A stretch of DNA of 64,000 nucleotides from Clostridia bacterium (GTDB lineage Bacteria; Bacillota; Clostridia; Christensenellales; Borkfalkiaceae): positions 1 to 64,000 of the forward strand of contig JAFVRR010000006.1 in the NCBI GenBank assembly GCA_017504165.1. The letters are read 5' to 3'. Position 1 is the stretch's first letter. Each line of letters starts with the position of its first letter. Position numbers and translations under genes: made by a program. Below the pieces are notes generated by a model. It saw nothing but the letters and a program-made list of their open reading frames with translations, made no database searches and was not told the DNA's origin. Below are positions 1-9,427 of the stretch, in pieces.

Positions 1-41
1 TTTAATTGCTCCATTTTTAATTATTTACTAGCCATTGGCAT
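1..41 (-). other. Left-edge gene start: strong RBS, six-codon leader ORF and possible truncated gene
   Basis: Reading leftwards, a strong AAGGAGG lies two bases before an ATG at 41, but that frame encodes only MPMASK and stops at 21-23. Another ATG at 14 opens a frame (MEQL...) that runs off the window. The arrangement fits either a tiny leader ORF in front of an off-window gene, or a gene whose start I cannot place. A matching promoter lies at 67-95. The product is unknown because only a few codons are visible. Confidence 0.35.
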
Positions 42-66
42 TTCCTCCTTTTTCCTTATTAATTGT

Positions 67-95
67 ATCATAACATAGTAAACACCTAAAATCAA
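67..95 (-). promoter_or_regulatory. Sigma-A promoter for the gene off the left edge
   Basis: On the minus strand TTGATT (90-95) and TATGAT (67-72) are separated by exactly 17 bases. It lies about 25 bases before the AAGGAGG that precedes the left-edge start codon. Confidence 0.55.
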
Positions 96-143
96 TACTT
101 TATGCGATTTTATCTATATAAATAATTTGTCGAAAATTAAAAA

Positions 144-170
144 AAACCTTGCGAACGCATCGCAAGGTTT
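144..170 (-). terminator. Intrinsic terminator of the rpsO-pnp operon
   Basis: A perfect 10-bp stem (144-153 with 161-170, AAACCTTGCG core) with a 7-base loop is followed in the minus direction by a run of eight T. It lies about 175 bases past the pnp stop codon and is the first good terminator there. Confidence 0.85.
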
Positions 171-240
171 TTATTATTTAATTAGCCTTCTACTAGATAA
201 GGAATAAAAGCGTTTGATTTTTAAAAGAAATTGTCAAATG

Positions 241-320
241 CAAGCAAGACAAGGCAAACTCCGAAGATAAGAGTATACATCTTTTCAAGGGGGTTAACGC
301 AGTATTGCGTAGCATTTCAC
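241..320 (+). repeat. Dispersed repeat, copy A (AGCAAGACAAGGC family)
   Basis: About 80 bases match a second copy at 48514-48594; 39 of the first 43 positions agree by eye, then similarity falls. Both copies can fold into an outer stem (257-262 with 290-295 here) around a small hairpin. The core 13-mer AGCAAGACAAGGC (243-255) also occurs twice between queA and tgt. This copy lies in the 3' untranslated region of pnp, antisense to its transcript. The frame is open in both copies, but I see no start site, so I treat it as a non-coding repeat. Confidence 0.6.
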
Positions 321-344
321 GGTTTCTTAATCAATAAGGTTTTA

Positions 345-2444
345 TTAATTATCTACCTTTTCAAGAAGTTTAAGGTCAACGCCTTTATCAGAAATTTTAA
401 TAATTTCAACTTTAACGGTGTCGCCAATAGAAAGTACTTCTTCAACGCTTTCAATTCTCTTTTGGCTCATTTTAGAAATGTGAATCATACCGTCTTTAAG
501 TGGTGTAAGTTCACAGAATGCGCCAACTTTTGGTAAAATTCTAACAACTGTTGAAATAAACATATCGCCTACTTCAAGTTCTTTTACAATCGACGTAATA
601 ATTGCTTTAGCGTGTTCCGCTCTCTTACTGTCTTCATCGTAAGTTGCAATAAATACTTTACCGTTGTCGTCAATATCAATTTTAACGCCTGTTTCAGCGA
701 TAATTTTATTGATAGTTTTACCACCTGAACCGATAACGTCTTTAATCTTTTCTGGGTCGATATTGAAAGTTAAAATCTTAGGCGCATACTTAGAAAGTTC
801 TTTATTGTATTCAGGAATACATTCAAGCATTTTACCTAAAATGTAATGTCTACCTTCGTTTGCTTGAGAGATTGCTTGACGTAAAATAGTTTCGTCAATG
901 CCTTTAATTTTAATATCCATTTGGATAGCGGTAATACCTTTAACAGTACCTGCAACCTTAAAGTCCATATCGCCAAGGAAGTCTTCTAAACCTTGAATAT
1001 CGCTCATAACTGAAACTTTACCAGATTCAACGTCTTTAATAAGACCCATAGCGATACCTGCAACAGGGCGTTTAATTGGAACGCCTGCGTCCATAAGCGC
1101 CATTGTAGAACCACAAACAGAGCCTTGAGAAGTAGAACCGTTAGAAGATAATACTTCAGAAACAAGTCTGATTGCGTATGGGAATTCTTCTTCAGATGGA
1201 ATAACAGGTTCAAGTGAACGTTCAGCAAGTGAGCCGTGACCGATTTCACGACGGCCTGGGCTCTTAAGCGCCCTTGCCTCACCCGACGCATAGCCAGGCA
1301 TATTGTAGTGGTGAATGTAGCGTTTAGCAACTTCGTCGTCTAAACCTTCAAGTTTTTGAACTTCGGCAACAGTGCCAAGCGTACAAGTAGTTAATACTTG
1401 GGTTTGTCCACGAGTGAATACTGCAGAGCCGTGTACTCTTGGTAAAATGCCGTGTTCACACCAAATTGGTCTAATTTCAGTAAGTTTTCTACCGTCTGGT
1501 CTAACGCCAGCGTTAGTGATTTTAGCGCGAACTTTTTCTTTAGTGATATAGTATAAAGAATCTTTAAGTTCTCTTGTCATATCAGGGAAAATTTCGGCAA
1601 AATGTTCTAAAACGTCTTTTTCAACTTCGTCTTGACGTTCTTGACGTACTTCTCTATCAAAAGTATCTAAAGCCCAGTCAAGTTTTTCTGACGCGTATTT
1701 TCTAACTTCGTTGTCAAGGTCTTCTGGAACGTGGTAAAGTTCAATTTCAACTTTCTTTTTACCACATTCTTTAACGATATTTTCAATAAATTCGCATTGG
1801 CGTTTGATTTCTTCGTGACCGAATAAAATGGCTTTAACCATTTGTTCGTCTTCAATTTCGTTAGCGCCCGCTTCTACCATCATAATAGCATCTTTAGTGC
1901 CTGATAAGTATAAACTAAGGTCACTCTTTTCTCTATCTTCCGTGCCTGGATTGATAACGTATTTACCGTCTACCATACCTACGAGAACTGAGCCTGTAGG
2001 ACCTTGCCATGGAATATCTGAAATTGAAAGAGCGATTGACGAGCCGAGCATTGCAAGTGGTTCTGGCATAATGTTCGTATCAACCGATAATGCAGTAGCA
2101 ATAACAGTAACGTCGTTAAATAAGCCCTTTGGGAAAAGCGGTCTAATTGGTCTATCAATTAATCTAGAAACTAAAATAGCCTTGTCGCTCGCTCTACCCT
2201 CTCTCTTTTTAAATCCGCCTGGAATTTTACCTACTGCGTACATCTTTTCTTCATAGTCTACGCTAAGTGGGAAGAAGTCCATACCTTCTCTTGGTGCGGG
2301 AGCCATAGTTACGTTTACCATAACAACGGTGTCGCCACATCTAATAAGACATGAACCGTTCGCTTGCTGTGCGTATTTACCTACTTCGACTTTAACTTCG
2401 CGTCCGCCGATTTCGGTTGTAAACACTTTAAAATTTTCTAACAT
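345..2444 (-). CDS. pnp: Polyribonucleotide nucleotidyltransferase (PNPase)
   Basis: Phosphorolytic 3'-to-5' exoribonuclease of mRNA turnover, cytoplasmic. The 699 residues are family length and show the full order: first RNase PH core (about 10-225), second RNase PH core (about 310-540), a KH domain with the GSGGKTIN loop (about 555-610) and a C-terminal S1 domain (about 620-690). The ATG at 2444 has AAGGAG in front of it. It follows rpsO in the same direction, the classical rpsO-pnp pair. A 9-bp palindromic hairpin (CTAAAACAG/CTGTTTTAG, around 2477-2494) sits in the spacer. Such hairpins are where RNase III and PNPase act in enterobacterial autoregulation; whether that applies here is unknown. 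Confidence 0.98.
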   Translation of the reverse strand: MLENFKVFTTEIGGREVKVEVGKYAQQANGSCLIRCGDTVVMVNVTMAPAPREGMDFFPLSVDYEEKMYAVGKIPGGFKKREGRASDKAILVSRLIDRPIRPLFPKGLFNDVTVIATALSVDTNIMPEPLAMLGSSIALSISDIPWQGPTGSVLVGMVDGKYVINPGTEDREKSDLSLYLSGTKDAIMMVEAGANEIEDEQMVKAILFGHEEIKRQCEFIENIVKECGKKKVEIELYHVPEDLDNEVRKYASEKLDWALDTFDREVRQERQDEVEKDVLEHFAEIFPDMTRELKDSLYYITKEKVRAKITNAGVRPDGRKLTEIRPIWCEHGILPRVHGSAVFTRGQTQVLTTCTLGTVAEVQKLEGLDDEVAKRYIHHYNMPGYASGEARALKSPGRREIGHGSLAERSLEPVIPSEEEFPYAIRLVSEVLSSNGSTSQGSVCGSTMALMDAGVPIKRPVAGIAMGLIKDVESGKVSVMSDIQGLEDFLGDMDFKVAGTVKGITAIQMDIKIKGIDETILRQAISQANEGRHYILGKMLECIPEYNKELSKYAPKILTFNIDPEKIKDVIGSGGKTINKIIAETGVKIDIDDNGKVFIATYDEDSKRAEHAKAIITSIVKELEVGDMFISTVVRILPKVGAFCELTPLKDGMIHISKMSQKRIESVEEVLSIGDTVKVEIIKISDKGVDLKLLEKVDN

Positions 2445-2523
2445 TATAAATCTCCTTATATCTTTCTATAAAAGCGCTAAAACAGCTGTTTTAGTCGCTG
2501 AAAAATCCGATTTTATAAAATAG

Positions 2524-2557
2524 AAATATGGGGAGTACAAAAATACACCCCATATTT
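2524..2557 (-). terminator. Hairpin just after rpsO (partial terminator or processing stem)
   Basis: A perfect 10-bp stem (2524-2533 with 2548-2557, AAATATGGGG) lies four bases after the rpsO stop. In the minus direction it is followed only by a loose T-rich stretch, so some read-through into pnp is likely. A promoter for pnp alone is not obvious. Confidence 0.55.
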
Positions 2558-2560
2558 ATA

Positions 2561-2824
2561 TTATTTTCTAAGACCAAGTTTAGCAATAAGCGCTCTGTAA
2601 CTTTCGATATCTTTATTTTTAAGATAATCTAAAAGGCCTTTTCTGCGACCAACCATTTTCATAAGACCACGTCTAGAGTGGTTATCGTTGTGGTTAACCT
2701 TTAAATGTTCGTTTAAGTGATTGATTCTTTGAGTTAAAAGAGCAATTTGCACTTCCGCAGAACCAGTGTCACCATCGTGAGTTTTGTAAGTTTCAATAAT
2801 ACTTGTTTTAATTTCTTTTTCCAT
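2561..2824 (-). CDS. rpsO: 30S ribosomal protein S15
   Basis: Primary 16S rRNA-binding protein of the small subunit platform. The 87 residues match the usual 87-89. The GDTGSAEVQ motif and the [20 protein letters not shown] helix are visible. The reading frame stays open further upstream, but the start at 2824 is chosen because a GGAGG lies nine bases before it and the protein then begins at the normal S15 N-terminus. First gene of the rpsO-pnp transcription unit; promoter at 2911-2939. Confidence 0.97.
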   Translation of the reverse strand: MEKEIKTSIIETYKTHDGDTGSAEVQIALLTQRINHLNEHLKVNHNDNHSRRGLMKMVGRRKGLLDYLKNKDIESYRALIAKLGLRK

Positions 2825-2910
2825 TTTATTTATCCTCCTATATGGAAACATTTGCTTTGAACCGAGATAAAAGTTGAGTATTCTAATACCCCAGACCAAA
2901 GTACGTTGTT

Positions 2911-2939
2911 ATATTAACATATATTTATTAAAAAGGCAA
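2911..2939 (-). promoter_or_regulatory. Sigma-A promoter of rpsO-pnp
   Basis: TTGCCT (2934-2939) and TAATAT (2911-2916) on the minus strand, spacer 17, about 85 bases before the rpsO start. Confidence 0.55.
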
Positions 2940-2954
2940 ACGTTTTTATCGATT

Positions 2955-4316
2955 TTATAAAAAAAGTTCTTTTTTAGCCTTTATTATCTCATTAACTTTG
3001 TTAATGTAGGTTAAAACGTCTTTCGGATTACCGTACCTTTCAATTAAATTCTTTTCGGGATATACCCTTTTTGACACCGCGTTTGCTCCGCACGCAACGT
3101 TAGAAGAAGTTTCTTCCATTACGTCGATATTATATACGCATTCTTTATTAGGTTTAGAATATCCTATATTTTCAAGGTTGTCCGCAGCGTATTTTTGGCG
3201 GTAAATGTAGTATGGATTATAACCGTTTTCTTTAGCGATATTATAAGCGTAATCGGTCATTTTTGAAACTTCGCCAACCGCTAAACGCTTGATTTTATTT
3301 TTTAATTCCGAGCCTTTTTTCAAGCACAAAGTATGTACGGTAAAGTTGTCGGGATTAAGTTTTATTATAGTATCTATCGTGTTTTTAAAGTCTTCAAACG
3401 TCTCTTCGGGTAACCCTGCAATAACGTCCATATTGATAGTAAAACCGTAACTTTTTGCTAAGTTGTACTTTTCTATAACGCTTTCGGCGGTGTGTTTTCT
3501 GCCGATTATTTCTAGCGTTTTATTAGAAAAAGTTTGCGGATTAACGCAAATTCTATTTACGCCGTAGTCTTTTAAAATTTGAAGTTTTTCTTCCGTTATA
3601 ACGTCGGGTCTGCCCGCCTCAACGGTAAATTCAGTACCCTCTTTTAAATAGGGTTTTATGGCGTTTAAAATTTTAATCAAATACTCGCTTTTAAGAGAAA
3701 CGGGAGTTCCACCACCAACGTAAACGCTCCTTAAATTTTTTATTGAACTAAAAGAATTATCTAGTTCGTAACAGAGCGCGTCAACGTACTCTTTAACGTA
3801 TTTACACTTAGAAAGCGCCTCTGATATAAAAGAACAATAGGTGCATTTAGTTGGACAAAACGGAATGCTTACAAACAAATCGTCATACTTACCGTCTTTA
3901 TCTAAAATAGGCTTTTGAGTGTTTAATATATCTTTAATTACGTTGATTTTTTTATCGGAAACGTAAAAAACGTCTTTTAACTCTTTTTCAAAATCGTCGC
4001 CCGCCATATACGCCATTTTAGTTGGACGAATACCCGTTAACGCGCCCCATTCGTAGTTTACGCCGTAGTAATTTGATAAAATTTTATAAAGACCTAGTTT
4101 AGAAAAACGCTTTTCGTATCTTTTAAGTTCAAGCAAGTCTTTTACGTTTTTTTCATTAGTAAAATTATACTCTTTACCCAAAAAAACGAACTTGTCATTG
4201 AACACCTTTCCGTCGTTTTCTTCTATGTGAGTTATAGATATATCTTCCCCACTAGAAAACATAAATATAACTTCTTCTAAATCTTTTTTGTAATCAAGTC
4301 TATTAGTATCTATCAT
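2955..4316 (-). CDS. hemZ: Radical SAM coproporphyrinogen dehydrogenase-like protein (HemZ type)
   Basis: The 453 residues carry the radical-SAM CxxxCxxC cluster motif at Cys154, Cys158 and Cys161, followed by GGGTP near residue 202, as in oxygen-independent coproporphyrinogen oxidases. A roughly 140-residue N-terminal part before the cluster marks the HemZ branch found in Firmicutes. The family name implies decarboxylation of coproporphyrinogen III in haem synthesis, but no other haem gene is in this window and many HemN/HemZ relatives act elsewhere, so the substrate is inferred. Its start overlaps the end of the preceding hydrolase gene by 14 bases, indicating translational coupling at the end of the secD-recJ-relA run. 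Confidence 0.8.
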   Translation of the reverse strand: MIDTNRLDYKKDLEEVIFMFSSGEDISITHIEENDGKVFNDKFVFLGKEYNFTNEKNVKDLLELKRYEKRFSKLGLYKILSNYYGVNYEWGALTGIRPTKMAYMAGDDFEKELKDVFYVSDKKINVIKDILNTQKPILDKDGKYDDLFVSIPFCPTKCTYCSFISEALSKCKYVKEYVDALCYELDNSFSSIKNLRSVYVGGGTPVSLKSEYLIKILNAIKPYLKEGTEFTVEAGRPDVITEEKLQILKDYGVNRICVNPQTFSNKTLEIIGRKHTAESVIEKYNLAKSYGFTINMDVIAGLPEETFEDFKNTIDTIIKLNPDNFTVHTLCLKKGSELKNKIKRLAVGEVSKMTDYAYNIAKENGYNPYYIYRQKYAADNLENIGYSKPNKECVYNIDVMEETSSNVACGANAVSKRVYPEKNLIERYGNPKDVLTYINKVNEIIKAKKELFL

Positions 4317-4923
4317 AACTTAAAATTGGGTTGGTTAATTTTTCGTCGTCTACCTTAGTTTCGTCGCCGTGTCCAGGATATAAGGTATAACCCTCGTAAC
4401 TAAACAGTTTTTTGCAAGAATTTATAAGCGTTTTTGCATTCCCCGTAGGAAAGTCAATTCTACCGAAACTGCCTTCAAACAAAACGTCGCCGTCAAAGAT
4501 TTTATCTTCTACTATATAACTTACGCTACCTTTAGTGTGCCCAGGCGTAGATATAACCTTAATTTCTATATCGTTAATAGTAAGCGTTTCGCCGTCTTTT
4601 AAAGGCGTTGCATCAAAAGGCTTAATATCGTTATTAAACATATACGAAAGATTTAAATTTTCGTCTTTAATAAAGTCGATTTCCCCTTCGCCCATATAGA
4701 CTTTAACGCCACTATTATAAAACTCGCCCGCGCCCGCAATATGGTCAAAATGACCGTGAGTTAAGAGTATATCGGTAATTTCAAAACCGTGCTTTAAACC
4801 TTCAAGTTTTAAAAATCCCGCGTCACCGCCCACGTCTATTGCAATTGCTTTATTCGTTTTTTCATTTATTAGTAGGTAGCAGTTTACCGATAGCGCGCCT
4901 ACGTTGTATTTTAATAGTTTCAT
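4303..4923 (-). CDS. MBL-fold metal-dependent hydrolase (glyoxalase II-like)
   Basis: A 206-residue metallo-beta-lactamase-fold enzyme. The metal-binding motif THGHFDH lies at residues 55-61, a further GHT follows near residue 128, the bridging aspartate is in FDGDVLF, and a last histidine is in YPGHG. The compact size without the glyoxalase II C-terminal helical domain fits the YcbL/small hydrolase group, active on thioesters such as S-lactoylglutathione analogues; the true substrate is unknown. It abuts relA (its start codon is adjacent to the relA stop) and overlaps hemZ, so it is co-transcribed with both. The relA-MBL-hemZ order is common in Clostridia. Confidence 0.85.
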   Translation of the reverse strand: MKLLKYNVGALSVNCYLLINEKTNKAIAIDVGGDAGFLKLEGLKHGFEITDILLTHGHFDHIAGAGEFYNSGVKVYMGEGEIDFIKDENLNLSYMFNNDIKPFDATPLKDGETLTINDIEIKVISTPGHTKGSVSYIVEDKIFDGDVLFEGSFGRIDFPTGNAKTLINSCKKLFSYEGYTLYPGHGDETKVDDEKLTNPILSYDRY

Positions 4924-7073
4924 TAATTATTATTCCTAAATACTTCGATAATAGAAGAATCTTGAGTTAAATCTTTAATAAGGTTGTCAATATCTTCTTT
5001 ATTGTTAATTTTTAAAGTAATATCGAGTATAGCCATATGGTTTTTGTTGTCAATTCTTCCGTTTACCGCCAAAATAAACAAGTTGTTTTTCTTGCAACCG
5101 TTAGATACGGTAGCGAGAAGAGGCGCTTCTTCTTCGGCATGAATTCTAAGGTTTACGGTGTAGCCTTCTTCGCCCTTTTTACCCGTCCACGTCGCCTCAA
5201 GTAGCCTTTCTGGGTCTTCGTAGCGCATATTAGGACAGTCCATTCTATGCACCATTGCTCCACGCCCACGCGATACGAAACCTACGATTTTATCACCCGG
5301 TACGGGGTTACAACACCTAGCAAACCTAATTAGTAATCCATCAACCCCTTTAATAGAAACGTCGCCCGTCGAGTGTACGACTTTACTAGTAATGCTAGTT
5401 GGGTAATGAATAACCTTTTGTGGTGATTCTTTTTTGTGGAAATCTATAAGTTTAATTAAAACTTGATTAACCGTTAAAGCCCCGCAACCAACCGCCGCAT
5501 ACATTTCGTCGTGATTAGAAAAAGATAGTTTTTGGCTAAGTTTTTCAAAAGCGGTAGGAGTTAAAAGTTCGCTAAGCGTATAGCCTTTATTCTTTGCCTC
5601 AGTTTCAAGCATTTGCTTGCCAACTTTAAGCATATCGTCAGCCATTTCACGCTTTAAAAAGGCCTTAATCTTAGCCCTTGCGCCACTAGATTTTGCAATC
5701 TTAAGCCAGTCCCAAGACGGACCTTTACTGTTATTTGAGGTTAAAATTTCAACGACGTCGCCAACGTTTAAAACGGTGGATATAGGCATAATTTTGCCGT
5801 TGATTTTAACGCCTACGCACTTGTGACCTACTTCGGTATGAATGCGGTAGGCAAAGTCGATAGCGGTACTGCCTACAACAAGGTTAATAACCTTTCCTTT
5901 AGGTGTAAATACTAAAAGTTCAGCGTTGTAAATGTCGTCTTTTATCGACTCTAAAAACTCTTTACTGTCTTTAAGCCCGCCCTGCCATTCCATAACTTCG
6001 CGAATCCAAGAAAGCCTTTTATCGAAACTGTCGGCAGATTCGCGCTTTTCTTTGTATTGCCAATGCGCCGCGATACCGAATTCGGCAATGTTATTCATTT
6101 CGTAAGTTCTAATTTGAATTTCAAAAATTTGTCCGAAAGTAGTAACGACGGTAGTGTGTAAACTTTGGTACATATTTTCTTTAGGCATCGCGATATAGTC
6201 TTTAATTCTACCAGGCATAGGACTCCAACGCTTGTGGATTTTACCAAGTAATTCGTAACATTCGTCAACGCTTTTTACAAGTACCCTAACTGCCGTTAAA
6301 TCGTAGATTTGCTCTAACGTTTTGCCTTTATTTTTCATCTTTTTATAGATGCTATAAAAGTGTTTTGGCCTGCCGTAAACGTCCCCTTTAATATTACTTT
6401 CATCAAGTATTTCTTTAAGTTCGTCAACAACCTTATTGACAAAATTCTTTCTTTCAGAAAGTTTAACGTTCATGTTAATAATCAAATACTCGTACGCTTC
6501 GGGGTCGATGTATTTTAAACATAAATCTTCAAGTTCGCATTTAATATTAGAAATACCAAGCCTACCTGCAAGCGGAGCAAAAATTTCAAGCGTTTCGTTA
6601 GCCATTCTAAGTTGGCGTTCTTTAGATAAGAAGTTAAGCGAACGCATATTGTGTAATCTATCGGCAAGTTTTATAATGATAACCCTTATATCTTTTGCCA
6701 TAGATACGAAAATCTTTTTAAAGTTTTCCGCTTGCTCTTCTTCGTGCGATTTAAACTCAATTTTATCAAGTTTAGTTACGCCTTCAACAAGTTCAAGTAC
6801 TTCGCTATTGAATTCCCTTTCTATATCGCTAGCAGATACGGGGGTATCTTCTAAAACGTCGTGCAAAAACGCCGCCATAATAGTATTGGCGTCCATACTT
6901 AAACCTATTAAAATTTGCGCCACGTTAAACGGGTGGGTAAAGTAATCTTCACCCGACGCGCGCTTTTGATTAGTATGAGCCTCTTCCGCAAAGAAGTACG
7001 CCTTTTCTATCATTTTTGCTTCTTCTTCGGAATAAATGCTATTTATTTTATTAAAAAATTCCAAATTTACCAT
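4923..7073 (-). CDS. relA: Bifunctional (p)ppGpp synthetase/hydrolase (Rel)
   Basis: Makes and degrades the alarmone (p)ppGpp in the stringent response. The 716 residues show the long Rel layout: HD hydrolase domain (about 25-155) with the HDVLED motif at 71-76, a synthetase domain (about 235-345), a TGS domain (about 390-450), a zinc-finger-like Cys-Cys stretch (RFARCCNPVPGD) and a C-terminal ACT domain (about 640-716). The intact HD and synthetase motifs suggest both activities are present, as in single-Rel Firmicutes. It lies eight bases after recJ in the same direction and is probably transcribed from the secD promoter. Confidence 0.96.
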   Translation of the reverse strand: MVNLEFFNKINSIYSEEEAKMIEKAYFFAEEAHTNQKRASGEDYFTHPFNVAQILIGLSMDANTIMAAFLHDVLEDTPVSASDIEREFNSEVLELVEGVTKLDKIEFKSHEEEQAENFKKIFVSMAKDIRVIIIKLADRLHNMRSLNFLSKERQLRMANETLEIFAPLAGRLGISNIKCELEDLCLKYIDPEAYEYLIINMNVKLSERKNFVNKVVDELKEILDESNIKGDVYGRPKHFYSIYKKMKNKGKTLEQIYDLTAVRVLVKSVDECYELLGKIHKRWSPMPGRIKDYIAMPKENMYQSLHTTVVTTFGQIFEIQIRTYEMNNIAEFGIAAHWQYKEKRESADSFDKRLSWIREVMEWQGGLKDSKEFLESIKDDIYNAELLVFTPKGKVINLVVGSTAIDFAYRIHTEVGHKCVGVKINGKIMPISTVLNVGDVVEILTSNNSKGPSWDWLKIAKSSGARAKIKAFLKREMADDMLKVGKQMLETEAKNKGYTLSELLTPTAFEKLSQKLSFSNHDEMYAAVGCGALTVNQVLIKLIDFHKKESPQKVIHYPTSITSKVVHSTGDVSIKGVDGLLIRFARCCNPVPGDKIVGFVSRGRGAMVHRMDCPNMRYEDPERLLEATWTGKKGEEGYTVNLRIHAEEEAPLLATVSNGCKKNNLFILAVNGRIDNKNHMAILDITLKINNKEDIDNLIKDLTQDSSIIEVFRNNN

Positions 7074-7081
7074 AATTATAT

Positions 7082-9361
7082 TTAATTAAAAAGTTCAGTA
7101 TAAATTTTAGATTCAGTCAAATCTCTTTTTATAGTTTTATCAAGATAAAGTATATCTTTTTGAATTATAAATCCAAGTTCTTCAAAGACTTTACCCGCAA
7201 AGGCAAACACTTCAAAAGTAACTGATTTTTCGCTTTTTTGATAAGCGTCAATTAAATTCTTTGCCCCTTTTGATATTATTTCAACAAGCGTTTTATATAC
7301 GCTTATCATTAAATTTCTATCCTTATTAAAAGTTAGGTCAAAAGCCTTTAAATCTTTATTAACAAAAGTTTTTACGCCTGTATCTAAAAGGCTTAAAGGA
7401 GTGTCTAAATGGATAATTTCTTTATATCCGTCAAGTTTATCTTGCGATTTAATACCACCGATTAAAATGGCGTTTTTGCCCGTTTTTTCGGTAAAGTTTA
7501 CTAAAAACTTACTTAGTTTACTACCCTTTATAAATTCTTTATTCTTAGGGTCGTTTAAAACGAATAATCTGCCAAAGCCTAAACTTTCAGTACTATGTAA
7601 AAGTTCTAACGCTTTATCGTTAGTTATGCTTTCAAAATCGTTAGAATTATTACCTTTTGCATTTTCAAGGGCGTTTATTAAAGATAAAGAGTAAATATCT
7701 TCTAAATTATATCTAACGTCTATAATCTTTTTAACGAAAGCCTTAGTGTATTCCCTGCCGTTGTAAAGGGAAATATTTGGCTCTACAATCAAGTATTTAT
7801 CGCTATTTAACGATAGCGTATCATAGTCGTTTATACCGTTAAAATACATATAATCAAAGCCGTCTAAGTTAAAAGAAAGGTGGGAATTTTTGATAATATT
7901 TGCGTTAACTTTATTAGCAACCTTTAAAAATATCGGCTTTTTATTACCTATACCGCAAGGCTCGAACAAATTAAGTTCGTTTAAGAATTTTTTAGATAAT
8001 ACCCCTTTGATTTCGCCGTCTATTTCAATAGTTCTTTCAAAATCTTTAAGGTTTGTTTTTTCTCCTATTACCCCGCTTAATTTTTGAGCAAACGCATCTA
8101 AATTTTGAGCGCTAACGGTAACGCCCGCGGCTTGAGAGTGCCCGCCAAAACCCAAAAGTAAATCGCCACACTCTTTTATAACTTCGTAGACGTTTACGCC
8201 CGCAATCGACCTAGCCGAGCCGTGATAAGCATCCCCGCTTTTACTAAATAGAATAGTAGGCAAATTGTACTCTTCCGAAATTTTTGCAGCAACTATACCG
8301 ACAAGCCCCGTCTTCCAATAATCGCCCGCAAGTACGATAACGTTACCGTAATTTCCTTTATTTTTTAATTTGTCTTTAGCATCTAAATACAGTTCTTCAC
8401 ATTCAAGTTGACGCTCTACGTTATATTTTATAAGTTTATTAGAAAGTTCTTCAATCTCTTTAAAGTTTTCAGAAAGTAAAAGTTTTAAAGAAGAATAGGC
8501 ATCGCCCATTCTACCGCCCGCGTTAATTCTAGGCGCAACGCCAAAAGCAAGCGAGCCTGAAGTTATTTCTTTAACACCAGCCAAATTTATAAGTGATTTT
8601 AAAGCCTTATTTGATTTACCACCCTTAATAACTTCTAGCCCCATTTTAACGATAATTCTATTTTCGCTAATAAGTGGCATACTGTCGGCTACGGTTGCAA
8701 GCGCAACTAAATCAAGGTATTTGTTCGCCCTATCTCCAATAAGCGCGTAAGCAAGTTTATAGGCAACGCCCGCGCCACTTAAACAATCAAAGGGATAGGC
8801 TTGGTCCTTTATTTTACAGTTAACAACCAAACATTCGGGCAAAATTTCAGGAATTTCATGGTGGTCGGTAACGATTACGTCTACGCCTAAATCTTTAAGG
8901 TATTCAATCTCATCGTGATTACTAATGCCACAGTCAACCGTGATAATAAGGTCAGGAAAATAATTATCTAACACTTCATCGATAACGGCGGTTGATAATC
9001 CGTAGCCGTTTTCCCTTTCGGGAACGACGGTAATAGCGTCAATACCGAACTCTAACAAACTTTTATAAAGTACGGTAGTAGAACAAACACCGTCCGCATC
9101 GTAGTCGCCGTAAACAACTACCGTTTCTCTGTTTTCCTTAGCAAGATTTATCCTTTCTACCGCGCTAGACATATTTTTTAATAAATACGGGTCGTTAAGG
9201 TCAGACTCGGTCGGATATAAAAATCCTTTAACTAAATTAGGCTCAGTATATCCCCTAGCATATAATATCTTTGCCGTTTCTTCGCAAATATTACAAGACG
9301 ACGATAAATTTTTGATAATATTAAGTTGTTCTTCGCTAAAAGTTTTTTGAGTTATTATCAT
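7082..9361 (-). CDS. recJ: Single-stranded-DNA-specific exonuclease RecJ
   Basis: A 5'-to-3' single-strand exonuclease in recombination and repair. The 759 residues carry the DHH phosphoesterase motifs: YGDYDADG near residues 84-91, VDCGIS, and the TDHHE signature near 160-170. The DHHA1 GGHSQAAG motif follows (about residue 400). The C-terminal part is longer than in E. coli RecJ, as is usual in Firmicutes, where RecJ carries extra domains. It sits between secF and relA; the secD-secF-recJ-relA order is familiar in Clostridia. Confidence 0.95.
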   Translation of the reverse strand: MIITQKTFSEEQLNIIKNLSSSCNICEETAKILYARGYTEPNLVKGFLYPTESDLNDPYLLKNMSSAVERINLAKENRETVVVYGDYDADGVCSTTVLYKSLLEFGIDAITVVPERENGYGLSTAVIDEVLDNYFPDLIITVDCGISNHDEIEYLKDLGVDVIVTDHHEIPEILPECLVVNCKIKDQAYPFDCLSGAGVAYKLAYALIGDRANKYLDLVALATVADSMPLISENRIIVKMGLEVIKGGKSNKALKSLINLAGVKEITSGSLAFGVAPRINAGGRMGDAYSSLKLLLSENFKEIEELSNKLIKYNVERQLECEELYLDAKDKLKNKGNYGNVIVLAGDYWKTGLVGIVAAKISEEYNLPTILFSKSGDAYHGSARSIAGVNVYEVIKECGDLLLGFGGHSQAAGVTVSAQNLDAFAQKLSGVIGEKTNLKDFERTIEIDGEIKGVLSKKFLNELNLFEPCGIGNKKPIFLKVANKVNANIIKNSHLSFNLDGFDYMYFNGINDYDTLSLNSDKYLIVEPNISLYNGREYTKAFVKKIIDVRYNLEDIYSLSLINALENAKGNNSNDFESITNDKALELLHSTESLGFGRLFVLNDPKNKEFIKGSKLSKFLVNFTEKTGKNAILIGGIKSQDKLDGYKEIIHLDTPLSLLDTGVKTFVNKDLKAFDLTFNKDRNLMISVYKTLVEIISKGAKNLIDAYQKSEKSVTFEVFAFAGKVFEELGFIIQKDILYLDKTIKRDLTESKIYTELFN

Positions 9362-9427
9362 AGTTTAAATGCAAACGGACGGGATTTTATCCCGTCCGAA
9401 AATTTTATTATTTCGCCTTTTCTGTTT

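Noticed and set aside
231..536. Open frame across the pnp 3' end and repeat copy A (101 codons, plus strand)
   Set aside because: It lies mostly antisense to pnp, has no ribosome binding site, and only its start overlaps the dispersed repeat.
1828..2256. Long antisense frame within pnp (142 codons), one of many such frames in the large core genes
   Set aside because: It is a shadow of the codon pattern of pnp, lacks a ribosome binding site and resembles no protein.
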